Part shown: piece after piece, positions 54,637 to 62,918 of the stretch | Layout of the letters: each line of letters opens with the position of its first letter | How positions within the stretch are numbered: the first letter of the stretch is position 1 | Source: Candidatus Nomurabacteria bacterium | GTDB lineage: Bacteria; Patescibacteriota; Minisyncoccia; Phycocordibacterales; UBA10002 | Assembly: GCA_943349725.1 (NCBI GenBank) | Contig: CALQZP010000001.1 | Location: 1 to 64,000, forward strand | Direction: 5' to 3' | Length of the DNA stretch: 64,000 nucleotides | The notes under the pieces: generated by a model | The model's database searches: none | What the model was told of the DNA's origin: nothing | The model's input: the letters and a program-made list of their open reading frames with translations, nothing else | Translations under genes and position numbers: made by a program

Positions 54637-55980
54637 TTAGAGGAGAGCCCGAATCTGATTAATTTCCTGAAGTAGGTTTGGGTCTTCGCGGATCTCGTTC
54701 TTTATTTTGTCGCACGAGTGGATGACTGTTGTGTGATCTCTTCCTCCAAGCCTCTGCCCAATAAGAGGGAACGAAATACTGCAGTCCTCACGGAGAATAT
54801 ACATGACAAGCTGTCTCGGCTTCACCACCTCTTTCCGACGAGTCTTCTCGTAGATGTGATTCTCGTCAATGTTGTAAAAGTCGGCGACAACCTTCGTAAT
54901 ATCCTTAATTGACAAGCTTTTCTTCGGCTTTCCGGTGTTCTTAAGAATAGCTTTTACCTCAAGTACCCCGAGGTCTCTCCCTTTCACCTGTGTCTGCATC
55001 ATAATGGAATTGAGAATTCCTTCAAGCTCTCTGATGTTCCCCTCAAGAGTTGCGGCGATGTAGTCGGCAACTTCACTTGAAAGCTCAAACCGCATAAGCC
55101 GAGCCTTGGTTTTGAGGATAGATACACGCGACTCCCTGTCCGGAGGAGGAATATCGACAATCATACCGGCCGCGAAACGGGATTTTAGACGTTCCTCAAG
55201 ATTCTGAATATAATTTGGGTGCTTGTCAGAGGAAAAGATAATTTGTTTGTTATGCGCGTAAAGGTCGTTGAATAAATGGAAAAGTTCTTCCTGACTCTTC
55301 TCTTTATTTGAAAAGAACTGGATGTCATCCATAATCAGCGCGTCATACTGACGATACTTCTCCTTAAATTGAGAGATGCGACTCTGTTGCATCGCGGTCA
55401 CAAAATCCTGGGAGAACTTTTCCGAGGTAACATAATAGATTTTTTGTCCGGGAAACGCAGTCTTGAGATGATTCCCAATAGCTTGAATAAGGTGGGTCTT
55501 GCCGTGCCCAGTCGAACCGTAGACAAAAAGAGGGTTGTAGGTAGCCCCCGGGCTTTTAATGATGGCCTGCGAGGCAGCGTGCGCGAGTTCGTTGAAAGGA
55601 CCCACGACAAACGAATCAAAGGTGTAGCGTGGGTTAAGGTTGGTCTCTTTGTCCACATAATGATCCTGGAGCGGGAGTTCGGGCGTGCGAGACGGAGCTG
55701 ATGTTTTCAAAAGTTCCCGTTTTCGGGGGTCGTCCTTGGTAACGGTATATTCAATGGAGCGGATGTGCTCGGAAAGAGTACGAAGCGAATGAAGAATCGA
55801 TTTGTGGTATTTGTTGAGCAACCAATCCTTCACAAAGGTATTTGGTACCGAAAGATGGACTACCCCCTCTTCTATGCGTGCTATCGCAGTATCTTTAAAC
55901 CACGTCGTAAAGTTCGCCTTAGAAACGGCGAGTTCAATCTCCGCAAGAGCACTTTCCCAGAGTTGTTTGGTGTCGGTCAT
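54637..55980 (-). CDS. dnaA: Chromosomal replication initiator DnaA
   Basis: 447 residues. Domain I KQLWESALAEIELAVSKANFTTWF, a short linker, AAA+ domain III with Walker A VYGSTGHGKTHLIQAIG and Walker B DALIMDDIQFFSNKEKSQEELFHLFNDL, and domain IV with the signature LIGQRLGGRDHTTVIHSCDKI. It binds 9-mers in the adjacent origin and melts it. Gene order dnaA-dnaN on the minus strand and rpmH-rnpA-yidC-jag on the plus strand is the ancestral arrangement. Confidence 0.97.
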   Translation of the reverse strand: MTDTKQLWESALAEIELAVSKANFTTWFKDTAIARIEEGVVHLSVPNTFVKDWLLNKYHKSILHSLRTLSEHIRSIEYTVTKDDPRKRELLKTSAPSRTPELPLQDHYVDKETNLNPRYTFDSFVVGPFNELAHAASQAIIKSPGATYNPLFVYGSTGHGKTHLIQAIGNHLKTAFPGQKIYYVTSEKFSQDFVTAMQQSRISQFKEKYRQYDALIMDDIQFFSNKEKSQEELFHLFNDLYAHNKQIIFSSDKHPNYIQNLEERLKSRFAAGMIVDIPPPDRESRVSILKTKARLMRFELSSEVADYIAATLEGNIRELEGILNSIMMQTQVKGRDLGVLEVKAILKNTGKPKKSLSIKDITKVVADFYNIDENHIYEKTRRKEVVKPRQLVMYILREDCSISFPLIGQRLGGRDHTTVIHSCDKIKNEIREDPNLLQEINQIRALL

Positions 55981-56248
55981 AAGATAATGAAATATGGAAT
56001 ATGAACTATATAATAAGAAAGCTAATCGGATATCTTATGGTATATGGTTCATATTCCATTTCTTAGTGGTACTAGTATATACCGATAACCGAAATGCAAA
56101 ACTTGTGAAAAAACCTGTGATATGTTAATAATATGTGGACAAGTTGGGGACAAGACCATATGGACCACATAACATGGATCACGTAACATCAGGCAGTCTC
56201 AAGAAAAGTCTTGTATTCCGTGTTTCATAATTCATAATCCATTTCTTT
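55981..56248. promoter_or_regulatory. Divergent dnaA/rpmH control region
   Basis: Holds AT-rich inverted repeats with TATGGTATATGGTTCATATTC and a DnaA-box-like TGTGGACAA (about 56134-56142, minus-strand TTGTCCACA) near a CAGGTTTTTTCAC sequence. ATGGACCACATAACATGGATCAC forms an imperfect palindrome. DnaA autoregulation or a second origin element is plausible. Confidence 0.5.
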
Positions 56249-56401
56249 ATGAGCTTCACCTACAACCCAAAAAGAAAGAAACGAGCACGAACACACGGTT
56301 TTCGCTCCCGCATGGCTACCCCCGGAGGTCGTTCGGCTCTTTCCAGACGACGCGCTAAAGGACGTAAGAAGCTTACGGTAAGTCGAAAGAAAGCCTCCTA
56401 G
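56249..56401 (+). CDS. rpmH: 50S ribosomal protein L34 (bL34)
   Basis: 50 residues, MSFTYNPKRKKRARTHGFRS... followed by MATPGGRSALSRRRAKGRKK, the universally conserved L34 pattern (basic, G-F-R-x-R-M). L34 binds 23S rRNA. It is too short for many gene finders but unmistakable. It starts the rpmH-rnpA-yidC-jag cluster, with a terminator right behind it. Confidence 0.97.
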   Translation: MSFTYNPKRKKRARTHGFRSRMATPGGRSALSRRRAKGRKKLTVSRKKAS

Positions 56402-56405
56402 GAGC

Positions 56406-56434
56406 AAAAAAGCCTGCCTGTTGGCAGGCTTTTG
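56406..56434 (+). terminator. rpmH terminator
   Basis: AAAAAAGCCTGCC-TGTT-GGCAGGCTTTTG, strong stem directly after rpmH. Confidence 0.85.
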
Positions 56435-56463
56435 TTATAGGGCTTACACATTTCGCACTTTTC

Positions 56464-56541
56464 TGTCATTCCAGCGAAAGCTGGAATCCAGTGTTAGGCC
56501 ATTTTCTGAAGTCCTGGATTCCAGTTTTCACTGGAATGACA
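56464..56541. repeat. TGTCATTCCAG inverted repeat (near-perfect copy)
   Basis: TGTCATTCCAGCGAAAGCTGG...CCAGTTTTCACTGGAATGACA with inner CTGGAATCCAG / CTGGATTCCAG pairs, 78 nt. Compare 8162..8218. Confidence 0.8.
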
Positions 56542-56582
56542 CCGATTGAGCAGGTTCTATATAAGCTAAAAGCTCTCCTTCA

Positions 56583-56921
56583 ATGCTCCCCAAATCAAAA
56601 CGTCTCACCACCGAGGACTTCAAAACACTGAAGGGTGGGCGAACCACGCACACTCCCCACCTCATTCTCCGCCTCTCCCCTGCACCTGAAGGAGTGGGAA
56701 AATTTGCCGTTGTGGTGTCGTCTTCAAACTACAAACGAGCGGTTGACCGCAATCTACTTAGACGACGCCTTTACAGCCTCATTAAGAGGCTTCTCCCACT
56801 TCTCCCAAAAGGTATCCTCACCGTCACCTGTAAAAAGGGAGCACTCCTTGCGACCTTTTCGGAGTTAGAAAACGAGGTACACTCCTTGTGCGCAAAAAAG
56901 CCCACATCTACGGCAGTCTGA
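56583..56921 (+). CDS. rnpA: Ribonuclease P protein component
   Basis: 112 residues: MLPKSKRLTTEDFKTLKGG (N-terminal helix/strand), FAVVVSSSNYKRAVDRNLLRRRLYSLIKRL with the RNR motif (K-x-A-V-x-R-N-x-x-R-R), the RNA-binding helix. It assists the RNase P RNA in tRNA 5' maturation; the RNA gene itself was not recognised in this window. Between rpmH and yidC as usual. Confidence 0.95.
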   Translation: MLPKSKRLTTEDFKTLKGGRTTHTPHLILRLSPAPEGVGKFAVVVSSSNYKRAVDRNLLRRRLYSLIKRLLPLLPKGILTVTCKKGALLATFSELENEVHSLCAKKPTSTAV

Positions 56922-56973
56922 CTGCTGTAAATACTCCTTTGGTAATTTACCGATTTTGGGCTAGAATAGGGCC

Positions 56974-57708
56974 ATGTTCGCACTGCTAAAGGCGATTTTT
57001 TATATTCCCCTCTACAATGGGCTCATTTTCCTGATAGATGTCCTCCCCGGACATTCGGTCGGCATCGCGGTCATACTGTTTACCTGCCTCGTTAAACTGG
57101 TCCTCTCCCCTCTTTCCCATAAGGCGGCCAAGTTTCAGTTGGAAATGAAATTGCATGAGCCCGAGATAAATCGCCTTAAAGAACAATTTAAAGCCGACAA
57201 ACAGGCACAAGGAAAGGCAATTCTAGATTTTTACCGCGAGAAGAAGATCAATCCGTTTGCAGGTATTTTGCCCCTTTTTATACAAATTCCCATTTTCATC
57301 TCCCTTTACTATGTGTTTTATGCGGGAGGGCTTCCTTCGATAGACTCTTCCCTCCTCTATTCATTTGTAGCGGTACCTGTCCCCGATATGCATCTTTTTG
57401 GTTTCAACATTCTTGAAAAAAGCATGCTGCTCGCTGTGTTGGCGGGAGTCGCCCAGTTCCTGCAGGCGCACTATGCTATGCCCCCTGCACCGCCCAAGAC
57501 CGACACACCCTCACTTGGGAATGACCTCGCGCGCGGTATGCATATGCAGATGAAGTATGTACTCCCCGTATTTATGGTCTTTATCGCCTACGCGATAAAC
57601 GGAGCAGTTGCACTTTATTTTATAACGAGTAGTCTGTTTACCATCGCGCAGGAGCTTGTGGTGCGCAGGTCACTCAAAAAGGGCCATCCTACCCACCCTG
57701 ACAAGTAA
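56974..57708 (+). CDS. yidC: Membrane protein insertase YidC/Oxa1 (short form)
   Basis: 244 residues, no large periplasmic domain. Five TM helices; conserved positive residue in GIAVILFTCLVKLVLSPLSHKAAKFQLEM, the cytosolic coiled-coil (KEQFKADKQAQGKAILDFYREKKINPFAGILPLFIQIPIFISLYYVFY), then YVLPVFMVFIAYAINGAVALYFITSSLFTIAQELVVRR. Inserts membrane proteins alone or with Sec. Start set by TAGAAT 6 nt before the ATG (leaderless). Confidence 0.95.
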   Translation: MFALLKAIFYIPLYNGLIFLIDVLPGHSVGIAVILFTCLVKLVLSPLSHKAAKFQLEMKLHEPEINRLKEQFKADKQAQGKAILDFYREKKINPFAGILPLFIQIPIFISLYYVFYAGGLPSIDSSLLYSFVAVPVPDMHLFGFNILEKSMLLAVLAGVAQFLQAHYAMPPAPPKTDTPSLGNDLARGMHMQMKYVLPVFMVFIAYAINGAVALYFITSSLFTIAQELVVRRSLKKGHPTHPDK

Positions 57709-57709
57709 C

Positions 57710-57816
57710 AGATACCAATCAACGAATGAACACCAATCTACAAATACCTACAAATGAGAGATAGGAGGATTAGTAGGTATTCGTTATATTGGTACAGATT
57801 AGTTGATTGGTAAAAG
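57710..57816. repeat. Imperfect inverted-repeat spacer
   Basis: CAGATACCAATCAACGAATG and CACCAATCTACAAATACC against TAGTAGGTATTCG and GGTACAGATTAGTTGATTGG. A near-palindromic AT-rich structure between yidC and jag. Confidence 0.55.
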
Positions 57817-57817
57817 T

Positions 57818-58312
57818 ATGAACTCAACCGAAATCAAAAAAATCATAGAAGACTTGCTTCGCCACATGCAGATATCCGTGGAGAGTATTTCGGTATCCGA
57901 GTGTGATGGGCGAGAGTGTTTTTCGGTACAAACTCCCGACTCCAGGCTTCTCATCGGGGAAGGCGGAGTCAATCTGCTTGCCTTCAATCACCTCGTTAAG
58001 AAGATGGCCTCACCAAAAGGCTCCACAGGCGAGACCCCCACAGTCGAGGAACGAGGGAAAACCTTTTTCGTTGATGTAAACGGCTTCCAAGAAGCCGCGC
58101 TTCAGAATATCAAAAATGTAGCCAAGATAATGGGCGACCGCGCTCGGTCATTCAAGACCAGTGTAGAGCTTGATCCGATGTCTTCGTATGAGCGAATGGT
58201 TATTCACGCCTTTTTCCAAGAGGCGAAGGACCTCAAGACCGAGTCGGTAGGTGAGGGAGACAAACGAAGGGTGGTGATACGGTATGTTGAAACTGGAACA
58301 AGTGACTTGTAA
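57818..58312 (+). CDS. jag: Jag/KhpB RNA-binding protein
   Basis: 164 residues. KH-II domain (about 50-85: VQTPDSRLLIGEGGVNLLAFNHLVKKM) and C-terminal R3H domain (SYERMVIHAFFQEAKDLKTESVGEGDKRRVVIRY). Jag binds RNA and in Gram-positives helps control cell division; it commonly follows yidC. No long N-terminal Jag_N domain. Start at ATG 57818; TTG five codons upstream is the alternative. Confidence 0.9.
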   Translation: MNSTEIKKIIEDLLRHMQISVESISVSECDGRECFSVQTPDSRLLIGEGGVNLLAFNHLVKKMASPKGSTGETPTVEERGKTFFVDVNGFQEAALQNIKNVAKIMGDRARSFKTSVELDPMSSYERMVIHAFFQEAKDLKTESVGEGDKRRVVIRYVETGTSDL

Positions 58313-58392
58313 CAGGTAACTGGAACTAAGATTTCGCGTGACCGAGTTTCTTCTTGAATCCACCAAGTTGGTCTGAAATACAATACTGTTGC

Positions 58393-58458
58393 TATTAGTA
58401 GGTTTTTAACATAAACCTACTAATATTTGTTGACTTTAGCAGGTTTAGGTATTAAACT
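58393..58458 (+). promoter_or_regulatory. Operator and promoter of the HTH-ATPase/STAS pair
   Basis: Perfect inverted repeat TATTAGTAGGTTT / AAACCTACTAATA (58393-58405, 58413-58425) directly upstream of TTGACT-17 nt-TAAACT (58430-58458). A half-site AGCAGGTTTAGG lies inside the spacer. GGAG (58462-58465) is the ribosome site. The HTH protein encoded next may bind it. Confidence 0.75.
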
Positions 58459-58470
58459 TACGGAGCCCTT

Positions 58471-59202
58471 ATGGTAACTAACGGTAAAATAAGAATAAGT
58501 GAAGCAGCAAAGATACTTGGCGTATCCGTCCCTACTCTCCGTAATTGGGAAAAGTCTGGGAAACTCCGTGCAGAAAGAAGCGTTGGCAAACAACGCTATT
58601 ATAATCTTACCGACCTACAAAAATTTGTTGTTGATGTAGAGGGTTTAGGATTGATATGGGCGACGAGTGCAATACCGCAAGAACTTCCCCGTGAGTACTA
58701 TTGTGAGTCGTCGGATCGTTTTACAACTCGAGTAACAAGGATGGGCGCCGAACTTCAAAGAGATGGTCGTTTCTCCGGAGCGTTGGATTCGCTCATTACA
58801 CTAGTTGCTAGCGAAATAGGCGACAACTCTTTTGCGCACAATTTGGGCAATTGGCAAGATGTTCTGGGTATGTTCTTCGCCTACGATCTTGAAAAGAAGA
58901 TCATAGTAATAGCTGATAGAGGACAAGGTGTTAAGACAACCCTTCTGCGAGTCAGACCGTCCCTTGCCAGCGATATGGAGGCATTGAAGGTTGCTTTTAC
59001 GGAGATAATTTCCGGGAGAAACCCGGAAAAGAGAGGAAACGGATTGAAGGTTGTGCTCAGGGTGCTGGAATCACGTGAAGTAGGACTTTTTTACCGGTCT
59101 GGAATTGGAGTCGTCACTGTTCCAGTTGAGAAGCCTGGCTATCTCACGATAGGCACGGCAGATCAAAACGTACGCGGGATGTATTGTGTTATTAAGTTTT
59201 AG
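58471..59202 (+). CDS. MerR-type HTH fused to a GHKL ATPase-like domain
   Basis: 243 residues. N-terminal HTH: RISEAAKILGVSVPTLRNWEKSGKLRAERSVGKQRYYNLTDLQKF (MerR/excisionase-like, 1-52). The rest has GHKL-fold cues: LVASEIGDNSFAHNLGNW (N-box-like E-x-x-D-N), IVIADRGQGVKTTLLRV (G1) and RNPEKRGNGLKVVLRVLESREVG (G2), as in anti-sigma kinases. Followed 7 nt later by a STAS-like protein, so it is likely a regulator controlled by a partner-switch module. It belongs to an AT-richer pair of genes, perhaps horizontally acquired. Confidence 0.75.
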   Translation: MVTNGKIRISEAAKILGVSVPTLRNWEKSGKLRAERSVGKQRYYNLTDLQKFVVDVEGLGLIWATSAIPQELPREYYCESSDRFTTRVTRMGAELQRDGRFSGALDSLITLVASEIGDNSFAHNLGNWQDVLGMFFAYDLEKKIIVIADRGQGVKTTLLRVRPSLASDMEALKVAFTEIISGRNPEKRGNGLKVVLRVLESREVGLFYRSGIGVVTVPVEKPGYLTIGTADQNVRGMYCVIKF

Positions 59203-59209
59203 ATTTATT

Positions 59210-59527
59210 ATGCAAACAATTTATCTTAAGAAGTTCGGTAACGTCCTCGTAGGACGACCCAACGGGCAAGAAGCTTTTAATGCTCTTAGACCTGAGTTAA
59301 ATCAAGATCAGTCTGTTCAGATTGATTTTAGTGACGTACTTACTGTCAATCCTTCGTGGCTTGATGAATTTCTTACCCGCCTTGCTGATTTCAACCAGGG
59401 AAAGGTTCAATTACTTCCCACCAGTAACGCTTCTGTGCGAATAGCGCTTCCAGTGCTAGTAATGGAGCGCAAAGATTTTGTAGCTGACATAGTAAACCGG
59501 GCTATAAAAGAAATGGGACTTAAATAA
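59210..59527 (+). CDS. STAS-like protein (DUF4325 type)
   Basis: 105 residues: MQTIYLKKFGNVLVGRPNGQEAFNALRPELNQDQSVQIDFSDVLTVNPSWLDEFLTRLAD, the DUF4325 pattern of a STAS-like fold with D-F-S-x-V-x-x-x-x-S, then a helical C-terminus. Partner of the preceding ATPase-like protein (7 nt spacing). In known partner-switch systems, STAS proteins are phosphorylated by GHKL kinases; here that is inference. Stop codon TAA overlaps the downstream inverted repeat. Confidence 0.75.
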   Translation: MQTIYLKKFGNVLVGRPNGQEAFNALRPELNQDQSVQIDFSDVLTVNPSWLDEFLTRLADFNQGKVQLLPTSNASVRIALPVLVMERKDFVADIVNRAIKEMGLK

Positions 59528-59606
59528 AGTTTGGCCTCGTCCTAGTCCCCAAAGCTCGCTCTGCTCGGAAGACCTCGGCGAGGTATTAGGCGAGCCAAAC
59601 TTTATT
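59523..59606. terminator. AATAAAGTTTGGC inverted repeat terminator
   Basis: AATAAAGTTTGGC...GCCAAACTTTATT arms enclose CTCGTCCTAGTCC...TATTAGGCGAG and an inner CTCGC...GCGAG-like pair. Homologous to 13762..13847. It covers the 3' ends of two converging genes. Confidence 0.7.
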
Positions 59607-60801
59607 CAGTCATCTGCAGGCTCCAGAGGGTCCCGCTCACTTTGTCGGTAAAAACCAAGAATTTGTCGTCAGTGCTCACTTGCGGGTGCGTGAGGTCAAT
59701 CGGACTTCCCCGCTTCTCGCTAATATCTAAGATTCGCTCGGTAACTCCCGAAGGTGAAATACTCCACACCTCGTCGGTAAAGGGGATGACCCCTTGATAC
59801 CACACGTCAGGATAGCTTCCAGTGGGGATTTCCTTGGGGACGCCACAATAAAATATGGTCCCGCCTTTGTTCCACGCGCATTTTTCGGGGAAGGTGGTCA
59901 CGCCGACCTGTGTACGCGCGCCGGTTGTCATATTGAAGAGTGAGAGCGAGATGGAAGCTTCCCTGCTTGAGGAAAAGAGTACTTCAGGTTTGACCGGATT
60001 GGGGAGCGCGGTAAGGCCGGGGGTATTGCGGAGCACAAGTGAGGTGTTACCGGTGCCGGGGTCGAGCGAGAGAAGCATACCGTCGGCCAAGAACGAAGGC
60101 TTCGAAAGCAAAAAGATTTTGTTTTGAGATGGCCATAGGACGAGCCATTCATAAAGGGGCGAGTCCCAAAGCTGTGTTCTCCCGTTTCCCGCAAGGTCGC
60201 TTCTAATTCCTATGGCCCCTCCATTTTTCTCGGTGAGGTAAAAAAAGCTCGTTCCGTCGGGAGAGACAGCTCCATCGAGTATTCCGCGCGGGAGAAAGGT
60301 TCCGGCAAGCTCTCCTTCTGCCCCGGATGCTTCGAGGTTGACGCGTGCCGAGAAGGATTCAATCACCTCACTATCGTCGCGAAGATATCGTGAGATGAGG
60401 GTGGTACCCGATTTACTCCACAGCGCTTCATAGACCTTCGGAATGGTCGTATTCGTGAGGCGCTTCTCCCCTTCCGCATTTGCGCCTATTTCAAAGATAT
60501 TTCCGGTGGCCCTGTCCTGATAGCGGACAATCGCCTCGCCACTCCGTACTCCCAGCACCGCTCCTGCGGTCGGTTCTTTGGAGAGTTGTCGCAAGATAGG
60601 CTCAAACGCCCCCGGTTTTTCTTCGGGGAGCACCACGGGAGGCTCTTGTTTGGGCGTAACTTCGTCGCCTACCCCCGGAAAGGTGCCTCCGCCATCTGGC
60701 GAAACCGGCTCCTTGGTAAACAGGAAATACAGAAAGATACCGAGGGCTACCAAGAGGAGCACCACAACGACCCCTATGATGATTTTAGTTCTTCGGGACA
60801 T
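59602..60801 (-). CDS. Membrane-anchored beta-propeller-like protein
   Basis: 399 residues. Basic N-terminus MSRRTK, TM helix (about 7-29, IIIGVVVVLLLVALGIFLYFLF), Pro/Gly-rich linker, then repeated short beta units with Asp/Ser-Pro-Asp-Gly (AVSPDGTSFFYLTEKNG, WSISPSGVTERIL, HPQVSTDDKFLVFTDK), as in TolB/WD40-like propellers. Two Cys (KCAWNKGG, YCGVP) might form a disulfide. It is the last gene of the minus-strand operon 59602..64000. Exact function unknown. Confidence 0.75.
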   Translation of the reverse strand: MSRRTKIIIGVVVVLLLVALGIFLYFLFTKEPVSPDGGGTFPGVGDEVTPKQEPPVVLPEEKPGAFEPILRQLSKEPTAGAVLGVRSGEAIVRYQDRATGNIFEIGANAEGEKRLTNTTIPKVYEALWSKSGTTLISRYLRDDSEVIESFSARVNLEASGAEGELAGTFLPRGILDGAVSPDGTSFFYLTEKNGGAIGIRSDLAGNGRTQLWDSPLYEWLVLWPSQNKIFLLSKPSFLADGMLLSLDPGTGNTSLVLRNTPGLTALPNPVKPEVLFSSSREASISLSLFNMTTGARTQVGVTTFPEKCAWNKGGTIFYCGVPKEIPTGSYPDVWYQGVIPFTDEVWSISPSGVTERILDISEKRGSPIDLTHPQVSTDDKFLVFTDKVSGTLWSLQMTE

Positions 60802-60812
60802 GTGTTAGATGA

Positions 60813-61817
60813 CTACGGTTGGCCGATTTTAGTACAATCCGTCGCTCTAGTAGGACCAACTGCAGTGTTGTACTTGGCGCAGAGCGACTTTAACGCGGTG
60901 ATGAATTCGGCCTGTACCTCTTGAGCTTTGGCGGGAAAACCAAGACGGTTAAGTTCCTGGACCTCCACATCTCGTTTCTTTCCCATTTCCTCAATTCCTT
61001 CCAGGAAAATCCTATTTGCGCCGTCTATACTTGGATTCGCATCTATCTGGTACTCATAATTTTTGGCCTGAAGATTTATTCGCGCCTTAGCGGCTACTAC
61101 ATCCGCATCTACTGCTTTACGAAGCAAGCTCGCACGGAGGGTTTCAAGCTCAGTCTTCTTCTTTGCAAAGGCGAGAATCTCCGCTTGAGTTGCTGTCGGG
61201 TTTCTCATATTTTCCTCTAATTTCCAAATGGCATCCGCGGCTTCCATCGCTTTCGCTTTCGCAATTTTTGCATCAATGACATTGGGTTTTGCATTTTCCG
61301 TTTTCAAGTCGGACAGAAGCTTATCCAGCACTTTGCTGTAGTGCTCTTCCGGATTGTCCACCACTTGCAACGTTGCATCTACTTTTTGCACGGTTACCCG
61401 ATCGAAGTTGAGCGATAGGTCAAGGTCGCTTCCGAGCGACGGACTAATCTGGTTCATAAAGATAAAGGAGCCGTAGACGATGACAACTCCCCCAATCGCC
61501 CGCAGGATAATGCCCTTCGCCTCGCTGTGCCCAAGAATGGAGTCGGTGAAGATAAGGGTAAAGCCTCCGCGGACAATCGCGAAAACGGCAAAAAAGCCGG
61601 CAAGTGCGACACCGACATTGTAGATAGTGCGGAGGTAGCGAGGGAAGCAGGTGGGGGCGACACATTCGGTATCCTTGGTAAACTCTGAGCCGGGGGCGTT
61701 AATCGGGGCAAGCGGGATATAGTTCACCTGGGTCGCATAAGCAATAGGAACCTCCACCTTCCCTATCGCGGAGAGGACTGCTATGACACAAAGGCTGTAA
61801 ATAAATATCGTTTTCAT
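60813..61817 (-). CDS. Exported/membrane protein with two TM helices and coiled coil
   Basis: 334 residues. Signal-like N-terminus (MKTIFIYSLCVIAVLSAIG), CVAPTCFPR, TM helices at about 65-92 and 103-122 (VGVALAGFFAVFAIVRGGFTLIF, GIILRAIGGVVIVYGSFIFM), then a long Lys/Glu/Ala-rich helix bundle to the end. The paired helices after a signal peptide recall VirB2/TrbC-like pilin subunits placed in many Patescibacteria secretion operons; the coiled-coil tail does not belong to that family. Tight spacing (9 nt) to its upstream neighbour indicates co-transcription. Confidence 0.65.
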   Translation of the reverse strand: MKTIFIYSLCVIAVLSAIGKVEVPIAYATQVNYIPLAPINAPGSEFTKDTECVAPTCFPRYLRTIYNVGVALAGFFAVFAIVRGGFTLIFTDSILGHSEAKGIILRAIGGVVIVYGSFIFMNQISPSLGSDLDLSLNFDRVTVQKVDATLQVVDNPEEHYSKVLDKLLSDLKTENAKPNVIDAKIAKAKAMEAADAIWKLEENMRNPTATQAEILAFAKKKTELETLRASLLRKAVDADVVAAKARINLQAKNYEYQIDANPSIDGANRIFLEGIEEMGKKRDVEVQELNRLGFPAKAQEVQAEFITALKSLCAKYNTAVGPTRATDCTKIGQP

Positions 61818-61826
61818 ACAACTTTT

Positions 61827-62870
61827 TTATCGCGTAAGTGTCGGGTCAAACTGAAACCCCTTTAACGGAAACTCAATCATAAGATTCGCGTCGGTTGCTT
61901 GAAACGCTCGCTTGTCATCTGAACTACGTGCTTCAAGGAAGAGGCTTGTTCGCCCGGGGGCATCGGAGGTACGTCGCAAAATGATGAACGGGTCCTTTGA
62001 AGATTCAAGGGGGGTGTAGTTCATTTGCCACTCGTAGACCATATCCTTACTTCCTCGCGTGCCCGACGTTTCAAAATAGTAGGGAACGGCGTCTATGCGA
62101 GCCTCATCTTCCTCAAGCGAAAAGGTACTGCCGAGAGCCTTTTGAAGCAACAGGCCATAGCGAGGGTGGTTTTCGTAGAACAACAAACGAGGAGACACGG
62201 GGTCTACTGTGATACTCGCCTCCGCGGACATCGTTCGGTCCGGACTTTCCACCAAGACGGAAATGGTTTTTGGTCGCATAGGAACGGCTCCGCGGAACGG
62301 GAAAAGATTTTTGCCTTTTCCTGATGAGCCACCAATAACATCATCTCCCTCTTTCCAGGTATAAATGAGTGACTCCGGAGCCATCGTTGACCTTCCCTGC
62401 GCAAAGGTAGGAACCGCTGTTACCATTACCGTGCCTTGAAAGGGCATAAGCGCCTTTCCGCGATAAAACGGAGGGGTGTAGGACTGCGCCTGCCACAGGA
62501 GATTTACTTCCGCCGGACGAATAACCGTATCTTTTGAATAGGTATTGCCGTTTTCGGCTATTGCCGCGACACGCACGATGGTGGTTTCCCCATTCCGACC
62601 TGCGCGGACGACGAGCTTTTTGTAACCCACAGCGGTTTTGACGGGGCGGTCGTTTACAAACCAGTGCACCTCCGAGCGGTTAAGGTCAAAGTTGTAGCTT
62701 TCAATGGAAACGGTCACCTCTTCTCCCGGGCGTGGGTAGGCTGGGGAAATCACCATCGTGAGTTCTGTCCCTGTGTTTCCCACTTGGGCAAAAGAAGGAT
62801 GTGCCCCGACAACAAGGTCAAAAAGAAAAAGAGTAGCTAAAAAGAAAGATGTGAGAATCTTACGATGCAT
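61827..62870 (-). CDS. Secreted Ig-like domain protein
   Basis: 347 residues. Signal peptide with cleavage around residue 29 (LTSFFLATLFLFDLVVGAHPSFA). The mature part has Ig/PKD-like strands: LTMVISPAYPRPGEEVTVSIESYNFDLNRSEVHWFVNDRPV, ITVDPVSPRLLFYENH and VYEWQMNYTPLESSKD. No catalytic motif. TATACT lies about 7 nt before the ATG, so the promoter is internal to the operon. A surface or periplasm-side adaptor of the same membrane machine is the best guess. Confidence 0.75.
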   Translation of the reverse strand: MHRKILTSFFLATLFLFDLVVGAHPSFAQVGNTGTELTMVISPAYPRPGEEVTVSIESYNFDLNRSEVHWFVNDRPVKTAVGYKKLVVRAGRNGETTIVRVAAIAENGNTYSKDTVIRPAEVNLLWQAQSYTPPFYRGKALMPFQGTVMVTAVPTFAQGRSTMAPESLIYTWKEGDDVIGGSSGKGKNLFPFRGAVPMRPKTISVLVESPDRTMSAEASITVDPVSPRLLFYENHPRYGLLLQKALGSTFSLEEDEARIDAVPYYFETSGTRGSKDMVYEWQMNYTPLESSKDPFIILRRTSDAPGRTSLFLEARSSDDKRAFQATDANLMIEFPLKGFQFDPTLTR

Positions 62871-62918
62871 AGCGTATAGTATACCTTGTATTTACACTTT
62901 TTTCTGTGCACATCCTCT

